Shown: piece by piece, positions 1-12,700 of the stretch
Layout: each line of letters begins with the position of its first letter
Position numbering within the stretch: position 1 is the first letter of the stretch
Source of the DNA: Metridium senile
Lineage: Eukaryota; Cnidaria; Anthozoa; Actiniaria; Metridiidae
Length of the DNA stretch: 64,000 nt
Direction of reading: 5' to 3'
Assembly (NCBI GenBank): GCA_949775045.1
Contig: OX459100.1
Location: 964,501 to 1,028,500 of the forward strand
Translations under genes and position numbers: made by a program
Notes under the pieces: generated by a model
What the model was told of the DNA's origin: nothing
What the model saw: only the letters and a program-made list of their open reading frames with translations
The model's database searches: none

Positions 1-179
1 TTTAATGATAATTGATCGCTCAGCCAGAGGGCATGGGCAATGACGATGGTTATGACGTCATTAGAGCCCAGGTCTCAAAATAACCCTTGTTTACTTCGCG
101 ATTGAGAAAAACATATCCCGTCGTACATTGGGGCACGTCGTTGAAAACAAACCTTGAGGCATCGTTGATGTTTTTGATG

Positions 180-620
180 GAGAATTTTGGAAGGTGGACT
201 ATTAGGAAAAGGTATGTGTTAGAAGACATTCGTAGAGTATAGAAGGATACTACATTATTACTACTACTGCAAGTATACTAAAGGTGGTGGTACTGAGAGT
301 GTTTGATGGCAGACTATTAGGAAAAGGTTTGTGTTAGAAGACATTTGTAGAATATAGAATAATACCACGTTATGACTGCTGTATATATACTGCATGCATA
401 CTATAGGTGTTGGTACTGAGAGTGTTTGATGGTGGACTATTAGGAAAAGGTTGGTGATAGAACACATTCGTAGAATATAGAATAATACTACGTTATTACG
501 TACATATAAAGAAGTACGAATCGAGTCGCACCGTAAACCAATATCTACGATGCGACTCGATTCGTGTGTATTGGACATGTATGTGTGTTTGGTGGTGAAC
601 TATTCGTAGAGTATAGGGTA
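180..620. repeat. Degenerate tandem repeat, about 120-bp unit
   Basis: Four diverged copies of a unit containing 'ggactattaggaaaagg' followed by 'cgtagaatatagaataatac' begin near 190, 305, 425 and 590. A perfect 15-bp hairpin (acgaatcgagtcgca / tgcgactcgattcgt) lies near 517-566 inside the array. No coding potential is convincing. Confidence 0.7.
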
Positions 621-3600
621 TTACCACGGTATTACTTCTGCTGCATCTACACTACGTTTTGTTAGTGGCTGATACTGTTTTAAAGCAATTCTAGTAAAAC
701 ACTGTCAAATATTCGTTTGTCAAGATGGCGCTGATGTCAATAATAGAAGTATATCAGTTTATCCTTGATATAATTGATATGTCATTAGGAATATAATAAT
801 AAAAATAGTACTTTTTAGTATATTAGTATTATTTTAGTATATTATTTTTATTTATATAATATAAACAACATGCACTTCTCAATTTTTTATACATGTTTCG
901 GTAGCAACTTCTGCCATCCTCAGTTTATTCGTAAAATAGGAATTACAGCGTATAAATACACAAATGAAAACAATACATGATAGAATGATGGAATGTATTA
1001 TTATTATTATGTTATAATGATATTATCGTCGTACACTTCGATTATCTGTTAGTTTGTTGCTAATAGCAGGGGTCTCAATCATATTTGAACGAAGCAAGAA
1101 GTGGGAGGAGTCTCCTAGTTTATTCTAATAGCTTCTAATTCGTCTTTTAGGACGGTAGTTTTTTTAATCGTTTGAAGATATTAGCGTATCTTAATCGATA
1201 TATGACGTAACTAAATGGAACATTGTTACCATTAAAATGATGAAGGGTACTGAGATGAGTAGAATGTTGCCATTAGCGACACAGCAAGACTTCATTCAGT
1301 ATAATGAGCTCGCAGTATCAGTGGAAAGGTTATAACATATTCATAACATAACATTCCCATCAATTCATATCAATTGAGTGGTCGGCCAAGCGTTGAGTTA
1401 AACCTTTACGCGTTGCTTAATCAAACACGGATGATATCGCTAGCTTGTTAACTTGTCTCGTACCGCGTTATTCTTTGGCCTTAAGGAGTCTTTTGAGATG
1501 TTCATTTAATTACATCTGTTGGTAGTGAACGTAAGTACATCACCTTTTGTTAAATATTCTTGGAAACTGGCGAGTTAACTAGTATAGGCTGCGTCGGTGT
1601 TTGATATAAACGATAGGTAATAGAATGAAATTTGTAATACCGTAAAAAATGTTGACTTTACTGACGTTTCGAGCTTTAGCCCTTCGTCGGAGTAAAAGAA
1701 TTAGACCATTTGTTATAAAAAGAGTTAGACCTATTGTTGTGTGTAAACTATATCACATTGTAGTTAAGATTTTTGATGGATTCTCTAAGCTCTCCGTGAC
1801 GCTCTTTTCGTACTGTGTCGGGCGTTTTTGAACTTTGAGCAAGAGGTTTTGTAATTATCCCCGTTCATAGGAAGCTTGATTAAGAAATAAGCAAAAATGT
1901 GAGTTTTATATTCATTGTTATTGATGTACCGTGTTGTGTAAAGTTGTTAGGTGCTTATTAAGTGTATTTAACATGGAATTAGATAGTTTTTTCTATCTCA
2001 GCAAGGTTTCTAACCACAGTAAGCCATCTCGTGCCATTCTTAGTTTCTCTGAACTTTTTTGGGTGCTCGTTTACGATTCACTGAGCATGCTCAGTGATGT
2101 GGAATTCATTTATGCTGTGGCTAGATGTCATATTCAATATAATTCGACATTATTCAAACAAAACTGACCTTCAAAACTAGTCGCTATATCTATCACGAGA
2201 CATCTAGAAATAGCTAAAAAAGAGTCGTTTGGAGAACTACTCCTTTCGAAAAATACCTATTTAAGCGTTAGTTGAATTTTTCAATGTTTGATAGCTTTCA
2301 TGCACAAAAGATACGGTTTCTCTGCGTGGGTTCGTCAATAAAGACAATACAATCGGCAAATTTAGTACTCAAACCCTGCCATTTTATTCACATATTGTCT
2401 TTTTCCCAGTAGTTTTTATTCTTATAGTTCATAACAGGCGGATAATTGATCAACGGCTTAATGATGTATTTATAGCTTTAGTAGAAAAAAACGTTGAATG
2501 TTAAAATAGTTATGAAAGTTATACCGCAGAAACGTTTTTACTGTAGTATTAGATTACTCGTTGGAATAATCAAACTGTACTAATTATTACTAATTAATAC
2601 TAATTGAACAAACTACAACAAGACTAATTCAAAGGATATTACGTTTTAGTTCAATTTCATGGCTTAGTGCGAACACTCTCATCAATCGATATTGTTCAAT
2701 ATGCTAGCCGTTCCAGCGACGCTTTTCTAAGACCCTTGCAACAGTTTCGTATTATATTGCTAACGGCCGTTCTTAAGCCACTCATGTCAACGATAAAGAA
2801 TGATTGATGAGGGCCAACGCTCTTCCACAGTTCATTCCATCTCGATCCTTCTAAGAATCTCGAAAATCCCGGCGACCCATGAGCTCAGTATTCTAATAAT
2901 AGCTTCAATAGTATTCTAATAATTCGTCTTCAGTCCTAAGATAACGGTTATCGTTTTGTTGGTGAGAGTTTTTTTATAATTACATGAACTAAAAATATCC
3001 CAAGTACAATACTAAAGGGTGACAGCTACTTGAGAAAAGGTTGGCTTTTGATCTTTGCTAGTAGACCGAGTCATTAGTAGACCCACCGTAGCTAAATCCA
3101 TCTAGCAATCCTAGTGTGTTGTATATGATGTAAAGACCTTGTTGATGGTCCTGTTTGACTTGGTATTGCGTAGACTATGGTTTGTTTGATACTGTTATGT
3201 ATATTGCTGTTACCTATTTATGTTAAGTGTTTTTTATAACTTTGCAACATGTGCTTCTTGCATGGTACACTAACATTTCATCGAATCTAATTGCTACTGT
3301 GGAATAGAGTGCTAACACCATGCATTAAACCAACTCAAAATGTTGCGTATTACACAGTATTATTACACATGCCTCAATGCCATAGTGATCACCGATCACA
3401 TACAAGTAATGTCGTGACGAGGTGAAATGTCCTTGGTATTTAGTCATGGGTTATTCCCAAAATGTTCATGTTGGCTAAACAGCCTCCAAATAACAACTAA
3501 TGTAGTTAGTAACAAATTTGATTCCATCCTGAATAATGGGTTTTACGGTCAGGTTTGTTTTGCATACATGTATACAAAAGTACAAAAATAACGATATATA
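621..3600. other. Gene-poor AT-rich stretch upstream of the first Rho GEF exon seen
   Basis: Only short open frames (60-78 codons) without recognisable domains were found. The Rho GEF must have earlier exons, since its first visible exon is the end of a Sec14/CRAL-TRIO-like domain, but I could not identify them here. They may lie outside the window. A 16-bp palindrome (actgagcatgctcagt) is present near 2080-2096. Confidence 0.5.
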
Positions 3601-3664
3601 AGATATGTATGGATGTAATTGTAACAAGTGTGATGTAATTGTAACAAGTGTGTTTTGTCAACAG

Positions 3665-4980
3665 TTCAAGATTATAACTACTGTACAAGAATTAAAGAAA
3701 TACATCGACGAGTCACAGTTAACACCAGAGTTTCAGGGAACCTTCAACTACGATCACGATGAATGGATACGATTTAGGATCGTAAGTAAATCCTTAGCAA
3801 TAATGGATACGATTTAGGATCGTAAGTAAATCGTTAGCAATAATGGATACGTTATAGGATCGTAAGTAAATCGTTAGCATTATAAATAATGAATGCAATT
3901 TAGGATCGTAAGCAAATCCTTAGCATTATAAATAATGGATACGATTTAGCATCGTAAGCAAATCTTTAGCAATAATGGATACGATTTAGCATCGTAAGCA
4001 AATCTTTAGCAATAATGGATACGATTTAGGATCGTAAATAGTGATTGCAGTGCATGAGAAAGATGTACGATAAAAACTTACGATACGAAACGATCACGGT
4101 ACATTGATACGATTTAGGATGTATTGATATCGTTGTTGTTGTTTCAGAAACTTGAACCGTTCATGACGGGATGTCGGAGCGCAGCCAAGTTAGCCATGGA
4201 GGTAATGCAGCAATTTACCAACACTAAAGTAGGAGAGACACTACAAGAATGTAAAACACTTGTAGAACAACATGAACAGAAAGTCAAGGAAGTATTTTTA
4301 GACAGTAGGTTATCAGCACTACAAGTTGAGGGTGAACAACTATTGATTCGTCTAGAAGAAGAGAAATCGAACTTGAATGAAACTGAAGACTTCCACGAGA
4401 CTGTTCAGTGTGTTTCCAAGTTATATAATCAAATGAATGAGGTGTTTTGTAAGCTGGAGATGTTGACTGATAACAGAACTAAACGACTAAAGCAGTGTTT
4501 GCAGTTGAGGGAGTTTGAAACCGACTCTGAAAGGGTAAGACATTTCATTTCTATCTATTTATTCCTTTATTCGTTCGTTCGTTCATTCATTTATGCAATC
4601 ATCCATCCATTTATTTATACATTCATTCATTTATTTCATTGATCCCTTCTTTCTTCCTTCCTTTTTGCATCTTTATTTATTTTTTCGCTCTTTGTTTGTT
4701 TGTTTTATTCATTCAATCAGCCATTCATTCAATCAGCCATTCATTCATTTACCCATTCATTTATTCATTCATTTCTCAATTCTTGCATTCAATCATCATT
4801 TCCGTTGCAGGTTACCAAATGGATCAAGGCTGAAGCTGAACCATTCCTAGACAAACCGTGGGATCTTGGAGACTCTTTGAGACATCTCGAAACTTTACAA
4901 GAAGAATTCAACAAATTTGATGAAACAGCAAAGGTATATATATATATATATTTGATGATGATGAAGATGATGGTGGTGAA

Positions 4981-5011
<31 letters not shown>

Positions 5012-8000
5012 AAGATGATGATGATGATGGTGAGGATCATAATGGAGAAGATGGTGATGATGATGGTGATGAAGATGTTGATTATGATTATGCTAATTCT
5101 AATGCTGCTTCTGATGTTGATGGCAATGATGATGATGATGATGATGATGATTATGTATACTTTTCCTGACGGCGTATATATATTCTATTGATTCCAGCAA
5201 TACTATGACAAAATAGAGAATCTACTAGAAGAAGGACGATCCCTGTATCAGGGAGGCCATTTCGAAAGTGTTGGCCTCCATGAGAGCTGTAAATATTTAG
5301 AAGAAATGTACAAGAAAACTAGTAAGAAACACGAAGACAGACGAAAACAACTGATGATGGGCAGAGAGTTTCATCAACTTGTTAACGAAGTAAGTATCAC
5401 AGGAATAGTCACTATCGTATTGTTGCTAGCGCTGTGGACCAGACCCAATCTATTTTTACTTTATACTGTATCTCCTCTTGTACTGTGTGACACTTATGAA
5501 TGCGTATCACTGGGTTAGTAAAAAAGCCTTGCATTGTTGCTGAAACTACTTTGGACCAGACCTAATTTACTGTATACTATATGTTACTTATTTTGTACTG
5601 TGTGACACTTAAGGACGGGGCCTACTATTGCCACTGCGCAGGCTACTTATCTTACCACAAAAGATGACAAAATACAAATGAAAAACCATCTAACAATGGT
5701 AGACGCGACGGTAGCGGTTTTTTATAAAAACAGTCCCACAATGCACTTATGATGACGAATTTCTTTACTTAGTAGGGAGGGGACCGGAAAGAAATTGTCT
5801 TATGATGATCTTCGGCGGCAAAGTTTACCACGCGATAACTTTTTAAAACGCCCGGTAACCCCAATTTTTTTTATAACTGCAATTATTAAGAACATGTTAA
5901 ACAATGGTTTTGATGTAAAATTTCGAAAAAGCAACTGATTTTTGAATGGAAAATAGACAAAAATTCGAATTTTCTGAACCTCGTAAAATACAAGTCGCGA
6001 TGCTAAAAAAATCATATTTCACTACTTACTAACTTTTGAAAATACGTTACAAAGTATTCCTATTAGAAAATTACTTGTTAATTGTTTACCGCTATCAAAG
6101 AGATGTTTCAATGAAAATCCTTTGAAAAAAAAATTATTTGTCGATGCCGGTAAAATCGTGACGTCAGCCATATTTAAGACTCATTATTTCTCTTAACTGT
6201 CCGGTGACCCCACCTTTTTTAGACATATTTGTAGAACCCTCTGAAGGGTTAAAACAACTCACATAGTTGTTTGAAGAATACATTACTTTTTAATTAGTAG
6301 GCCCCGTCCTTAAAAGACTAAATGCGATTATGAAATCCTTCTTGTATCTTTCTGCTTACAATTTGTGTCTTTTTGAGGCTACTGTCCTCCATAAATGGAG
6401 GAGTAGCTTCTATGTCATTGAGTAATGTCTGATATAAGAGTGTGACAAAAGAACTGATTACGCATGCTCGGAATTTCCCGATTGTGTCGAAAACAAAATG
6501 GCGGACGTTTTATTTTATTTTATTTTATTGTTTTATTGACTTTGATAATTTCTCTACAGATCTCCGAGTGGACGATTAGCACGTTAAAACAAATAGCCTT
6601 AATGAAAATGGAAGAAATCCTTACACTAGAGGGCGTAGTGACGCTTACCAAAGGACTGGACGACTATCTAGATATATCCCCTGTATGGCCGGCTAGTCGG
6701 TTACACAGGATATCGGAGATTGCTACAAACATCGGTCAAAGTAACATAATCAGTCAGGCTGAAGGTGCTTTGACGAGGTATAAGGAAGTGGAAGATATGT
6801 TGGAACAGAGAAAAAGCACGCTGGGACGGGCTGAAGAACGACTAAAGGTAATGAATGAACTGGATCATTAGTTGATCGATTTATTGGATAGTTGTTGAAA
6901 TCATTTACTCATTCATTACTGACTATGTCCATCCATTCATTCATTCATTTCTTCATTTCTTCATCCTTTTTATCACTTTTATTTTTGAATGATTTATCTA
7001 TCTATTTATTTCTTCATTCATTCATTCATTCGTCTATTTTTTTATATTACTTTATTTATCGTCTCTAATTTGTTCTAGGGACACCCGTCCTGCGAGATCT
7101 CCAGTACTACTACAGGAGGTAGTGATGAGTCCTCCTCGACCCCCCAGGACGGCGATATCGAGAGTGACGGTGCACCAGACACTGATGACGAACTAGACAG
7201 CCCCCTTCCTGAGGCTGTGCAGGCCTTTATTACTCCAGAACGAAAGATATCATCAGAGAAACTCTACACGTGGAAAGAGGTCAGCGGTCTTCAACTTGAC
7301 AGCCCAACACCAGTACGCATGCGTTCTTATTCATTACGTAATTATGACCAATCATGCTAATGTACTATAGGTGACGAAGTCACTAGTAACATTGTACTCG
7401 TATACTCGCGTTGGTTATCCAGTACATTGTGCACATATGGTCATACAACGACACGTCATACAACATACATTGTGGTTTTTTTCCTTCCTACGCTTAATAC
7501 TGAGCATTTCGTGCATCAAACATGTCAGCTTTTTGTCATACAACATTCCTCCGGTAACTGCACATTGTGCTTTTTTTTGCTTAGTGCTTTGAGAAAATGT
7601 CGTGTTTTTCATTCTTGGTCTATTTCTCAATCAAATCGATCAGTAGTAACTGTTTTTGTTTCCACAGCCTTTAGAGAGTGTTGAAGAGAGAGAACAAAAC
7701 CTTTCACCTCGAGTAAAAGAGTAAGTGGTTTAATCTATATAACGCATAATTGTTAAACGTAGCACCCTATTTACGTGTCTTGCTGTGGTAGAGATTCTAA
7801 TGATGATAGTTTAATATTTTGGCACATAACTTTGCTCACATGGTGACAGGGGACAGTCAGCACCAAATCGAAACATCGTTTAGGATTGGTTTAAAAAACA
7901 ATGTAGTCTTACCAAACAATTGCCCTACACCTAACCTAACAGTAGCGGTACTGTATTAGGGGCCAACGAAAACGCAGCTTTCGACCGGTGCTGTATTACT

Positions 8001-9736
8001 GCTTGTTTTGTCAGAACCAAATCGAAACATCGTTTAGGATTGGTTTAAAAAACAATGTAGTCTTTCCAAACAATTGCCCTAAACCTAACCAAACAATAGC
8101 GGTACTGTATTAGGGGACCAACGAAAACGCAGCTTTCTACTGGTGCTGTATTACTGGATTTTAGTGTATGGGGGAAAAACGGATAACCTGCAGAAAACTC
8201 ATTTCATATGTTTGGTGTCATGTCATCGACGTAGTTGTTGTACGTTTAGTTAATGATGTTCTTGGTGTGTTTACAGGAAACTAACGTATATTGTACAGGA
8301 GATGATTGACACTGAACGTGATTATGTCAAGTCTTTAGAGTATATCATACAGGTAAACAACAATACTTTAGACACGTTATCTTCTCCCGTCTCTCCTTTG
8401 TCTTTTCTCCATTATCCCTTGTGTCTCTTCTTCTTAGAGTATATCATACAGGTATACCTACTGTAGACACGTTATCTTCTCACGTCTCTCCTTTGTCTTT
8501 CCTCCATTATCCCTTGTGTCTCTTCTTCTTAGAGTATATCATACAGGTACCTACTGTAGACACGTCATCTTCTCTTCACTTTATTCTCTTCCCTTCATTC
8601 TCCCTTGTGTCTCCCTCTTCTCTCTGTTTAGTTCCTTGCGTCCCCTCTTCAGTCGTTCTCTCTACCCCCCTTTTCTCTCTCTTTCGTTCGTTCTTTCCCC
8701 TCTTCTCTCTCCTTCGTCCCTCCTATCCTCTCTTCTTTCTTTTTTGTCCCTTCTGTCCCCATTCTGTATCCTTCCTTCTTTTTGTATCCTTCCTTCTTTC
8801 TGTTTCCTCACTTCTTTCTCCTTTCTTCCCTTCTTTCTGAAGCTTTTCTTTTCCCCGCCAACCGCTCTTCATTTCTATCCTTCTCTATTCTATCCAATCT
8901 TTCCCATCCTCTTTTCTCCTTGTCTAGATCTCTCCTTCTTTCTCTCCTCTCCCAACCTCCAAATATATTGCACATAGATTGAATTAATGAGCTCAAAACG
9001 TTTTCTTTTTTGACAGAATTATTTATCACGACTGGAAGACCCAGATCTATTGCCTTCATTGAGAGGAAAGAAGAACATTTTATTTGGAAACATCGAAAGA
9101 ATTTACGACTTTCACAATCGGTAAGTCAATCCACAAGAGACACCACAGGAACCCCAATATTTATTTACACGCGGTCTACCACAGGGAGCCCAATTTTGCG
9201 CACCATCTACCTCATGACAGTCACGTTGGTTTAGATTGTTTTATTCATCAAAGTAACTTCTTCGTATTTTATTTTAGGTGTTTTCTGCGTGAGCTAGAAA
9301 TATGTCAAGACAGACCCTTACAGATTGGTAGTTGTTTTCTAAAATGGGTAAGTTTATCTGTTATCTGAATCCCTCCCACAGGAAGCCCAACACTAAAAAC
9401 GGCTGCGAGGGAGACTAGTATAATCTCTTTGCTCTGTAATTTGATTGATTAATGGTTAACTAACCTGTTATGTTTTTGAAGTGTTGTTTATTTGTTGTGT
9501 TTTTTTTTTGTAGGAACGTCAATTCTATCTGTATGCCTTGTACAATAAGAACAAACCGAGGTCTGACCAGCTCCTCTCGGACCATGGAAACGCCTTCTTC
9601 AGGGTAAGAACTACACTTGCTTAACTGTTTGTGATGGTGCACAATTGTGATTGAATGAATGGATGAATAAATAGATGAACGAATGATTGAATGGATGACT
9701 GAACTGATTGATTGATTGATTGACCGACTGACGGAG

Positions 9737-9771
<35 letters not shown>

Positions 9772-12700
9772 CTGACTGCCGGAGTGATTGATTGATTGAC
9801 TGACGGAGTGATTGATTGATTGATTGATTGTTTGATTGACGGAGTGATTGATTGATTGATTGATTGATCGACTGACGGAGTGATTGATTGATTGACTGAC
9901 GGAGTGATTGATTGATTGATTGTTTGATTGACGGAGTGATTGATTGATTGATTGATTGACCGACTGCCGGAGTGATTGATTGATTGACTGACGGAGTGAT
10001 TGATTGATTGATTGTTTGATTGACGGAGTGATTGATTGATTGATTGATTGACCGACTGCCGGAGTGATTGATTGATTGACTGACGGAGTGATTGATTGAT
10101 TGATTGACCGACTGACGGAGTGATTGATTGATTGATTGATTGTTTGATTGACGGAGTGATTGATTGATTGATTGATTGATCGACTGACGGAGTTTTGAAC
10201 AATGGTTTCAAGTTGAGGCTTGCTCTTCAATCTTTTGTTGTTTGCCCAAGAGCTGTGAGTTGAATCTTTTGTTTGAAAACATTTCCTTATAACTATAATA
10301 ACAGGTATTGCGACCTTTGTGAATGCCGTAAGATAGATAACTATCACGGTTATTGCGTCATCATCATCATCTATTATTACATTGTTCGTTTTTGTCTGTT
10401 TGTATATATACAATATTGAACCGTCTTGTTTGTGTTTCTAGACATGTCAGAAGGAATTAGGTGATAAGCTGGACCTCGGTAGTTATCTTATGAAACCAGT
10501 GCAACGAATGTGTAAATATGGCCTGCTGTTAAGGGTGAGTTTGTCTTAGCCTGATATTCAGAGAGGGCCTGGGTCCTACGCTTTCACGTTTTCACTCCCC
10601 AAGGAGTTTGGGGAGAAAGTGATAGCGTAGGACCCAGGCCCGCTCTGAAAATCAGGCAAAGTTTGTCTATACATGTATAGTTTCACTTTGTGTTTTTTGT
10701 GATGCTGCATCACTGTATGGCATTCTATTGGTTTATTGTAATTTACTGACTGCTGATTGGTTGTATAGGATATGATTGACACTTGTAAAGATGGGTCACG
10801 CGTTAACGAACTAGAGGTAGGTCAATTCCTGGTAGATAGTGAGACCTTCGTCCTGATGGTACTGAAGCGTCCATTCGTGTATTCATTCATCTCATCCCTC
10901 AATTCGTTCATTCATCCGTTTATTCATTTATTCGTCCATTCATTTATCCGTTCACTATCAATTCATCCATTTATTTATCCATCCATTACTTCACCTATTC
11001 ATTTACCCATTCATTCATCCATCCATTAATTCATCCATTCATTAATTCATCCATTCATCCATCCATTCCAGCGATGTCCACTGACTAACTGTTTTATAAC
11101 TATTATATACAGGATGCCGTCAATATGGTTCGTTTTCAATTGCGTCACGGTAATGATTTACTAGCGATGGACTCGCTGAGAAACTGTGATGTGAGTAACA
11201 TTCTTTGCTTGACTTGAAAGAGAAAGCTGAACAAAACTAACCAAAAATCGACAGCCATTAACCGTTATTATATATATAGGGCATATCATATTTTTCTAAT
11301 GTATCTGTATTTCACTTATACACCGAACGTATCTAATTCGTTATTATTGTACGGATTATTTCAGGTAAATGTAAAGGAACAAGGCCGTCTTCTTCGTCAA
11401 GACAACTTTATCGTGTGGACAGGAAAGAAAAAGCATCAGAGAAGAGTGTTTCTGTTTGAAGACTTGGTGTTGTTTAGTAAAGCTAAAAGGCAAATTGGTG
11501 GTGTGGACCTTTTCTGCTATAAAAACTCACTCAAGGTATTCATAACATACGATTTGTCATCACCACTATCACTATTATACCCATCGTCATCACCACTATC
11601 ATCATCATCATCATTATCACCACTTTCATCATTATCAGTTTTATTATTATAATAATCATCATCATCATAATCATTATCATCATCGTCATAACCGTCATCA
11701 TATTAATCATTATCACTTTATTAATATAGTGATCATCAATATAATCATCATAACCGCCATCATCATCATTATCATCATCGTGATTATCAGTTGTATTATT
11801 ATTGTGATCATCATCATCATAACCATCATCATAATCATCGTCATATCCGTAATCATCATTATCGTCATTATCAGTTTTATTCAGTATTGTAGTGATCATC
11901 ATCATCATCATAACCATCATCATCATATTCATTATCGTCATAGCCGCCATCATCATCATTGTCATCTTCTCATAGTTGTGTAAAAGTTGGTAAGATACTT
12001 TCTTCCCTTTTCTATAGACCGCTGACTTAGGTTTAACAGAGACCGTGGGCGATGGTGGACTTAAGTTTGAGTTATGGTTTCGGAAGAGGAGGACTGGAGA
12101 AAAGTTTATCCTTCAGGTAGTCACGTGATCGAGTGTCTGTTTCGACAGAGCTACTGCTGACCTGTTCGTTTATTGTTGCAGGCTTCTAATATGAAGGTCA
12201 AGACTGCGTGGCTGATGGAGATCACTAAGATACTATGGAAACAAGCTGTACGAAATAAAGGTATTGTTTACTCACTAACTAACTTACTTACTTACTTATT
12301 TACTTATCTAAGAGCTTATTTATTTACTAACTTACGCACTTACGTACTTATTGACTTACTTACATCATTACTTGTTTACTTACTTACTTACTTAGTTTTT
12401 TACTTACTTATGTACTTACTTACTTACATATTTATTTGTTTTCTTTTTTACTTACCTACTTACTTGCTTATTTGCTTGTTTACATCAGCAGTTACAAAAA
12501 TCACTGAAACAATACTAACAATAAAAGCAGCAAAAACCATGACAACAATACTCATTGACGACAATATTATTTATCGACTGTAAGTACATTATCCAGATTA
12601 CTAATCTATATTGTTTATATCACTAGAGTATGGACTAACAGAAGCATCTACTGGTATCAGTGTAGAAAGTCAACCAGCTTTACATATCCCAACTACACGA

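Noticed and set aside
8421..8977. Ser/Leu/Phe/Pro-rich frames of 139 and 153 codons
   Set aside because: They are translations of a pyrimidine-rich intron tract between two well-supported DH-domain exons.
9460..10413. 317- and 196-codon minus-strand frames rich in Gln, Ser, Ile and Asn
   Set aside because: They are translations of the (GATT)n minisatellite in a Rho GEF intron and overlap the exon at 9514-9603 on the other strand.
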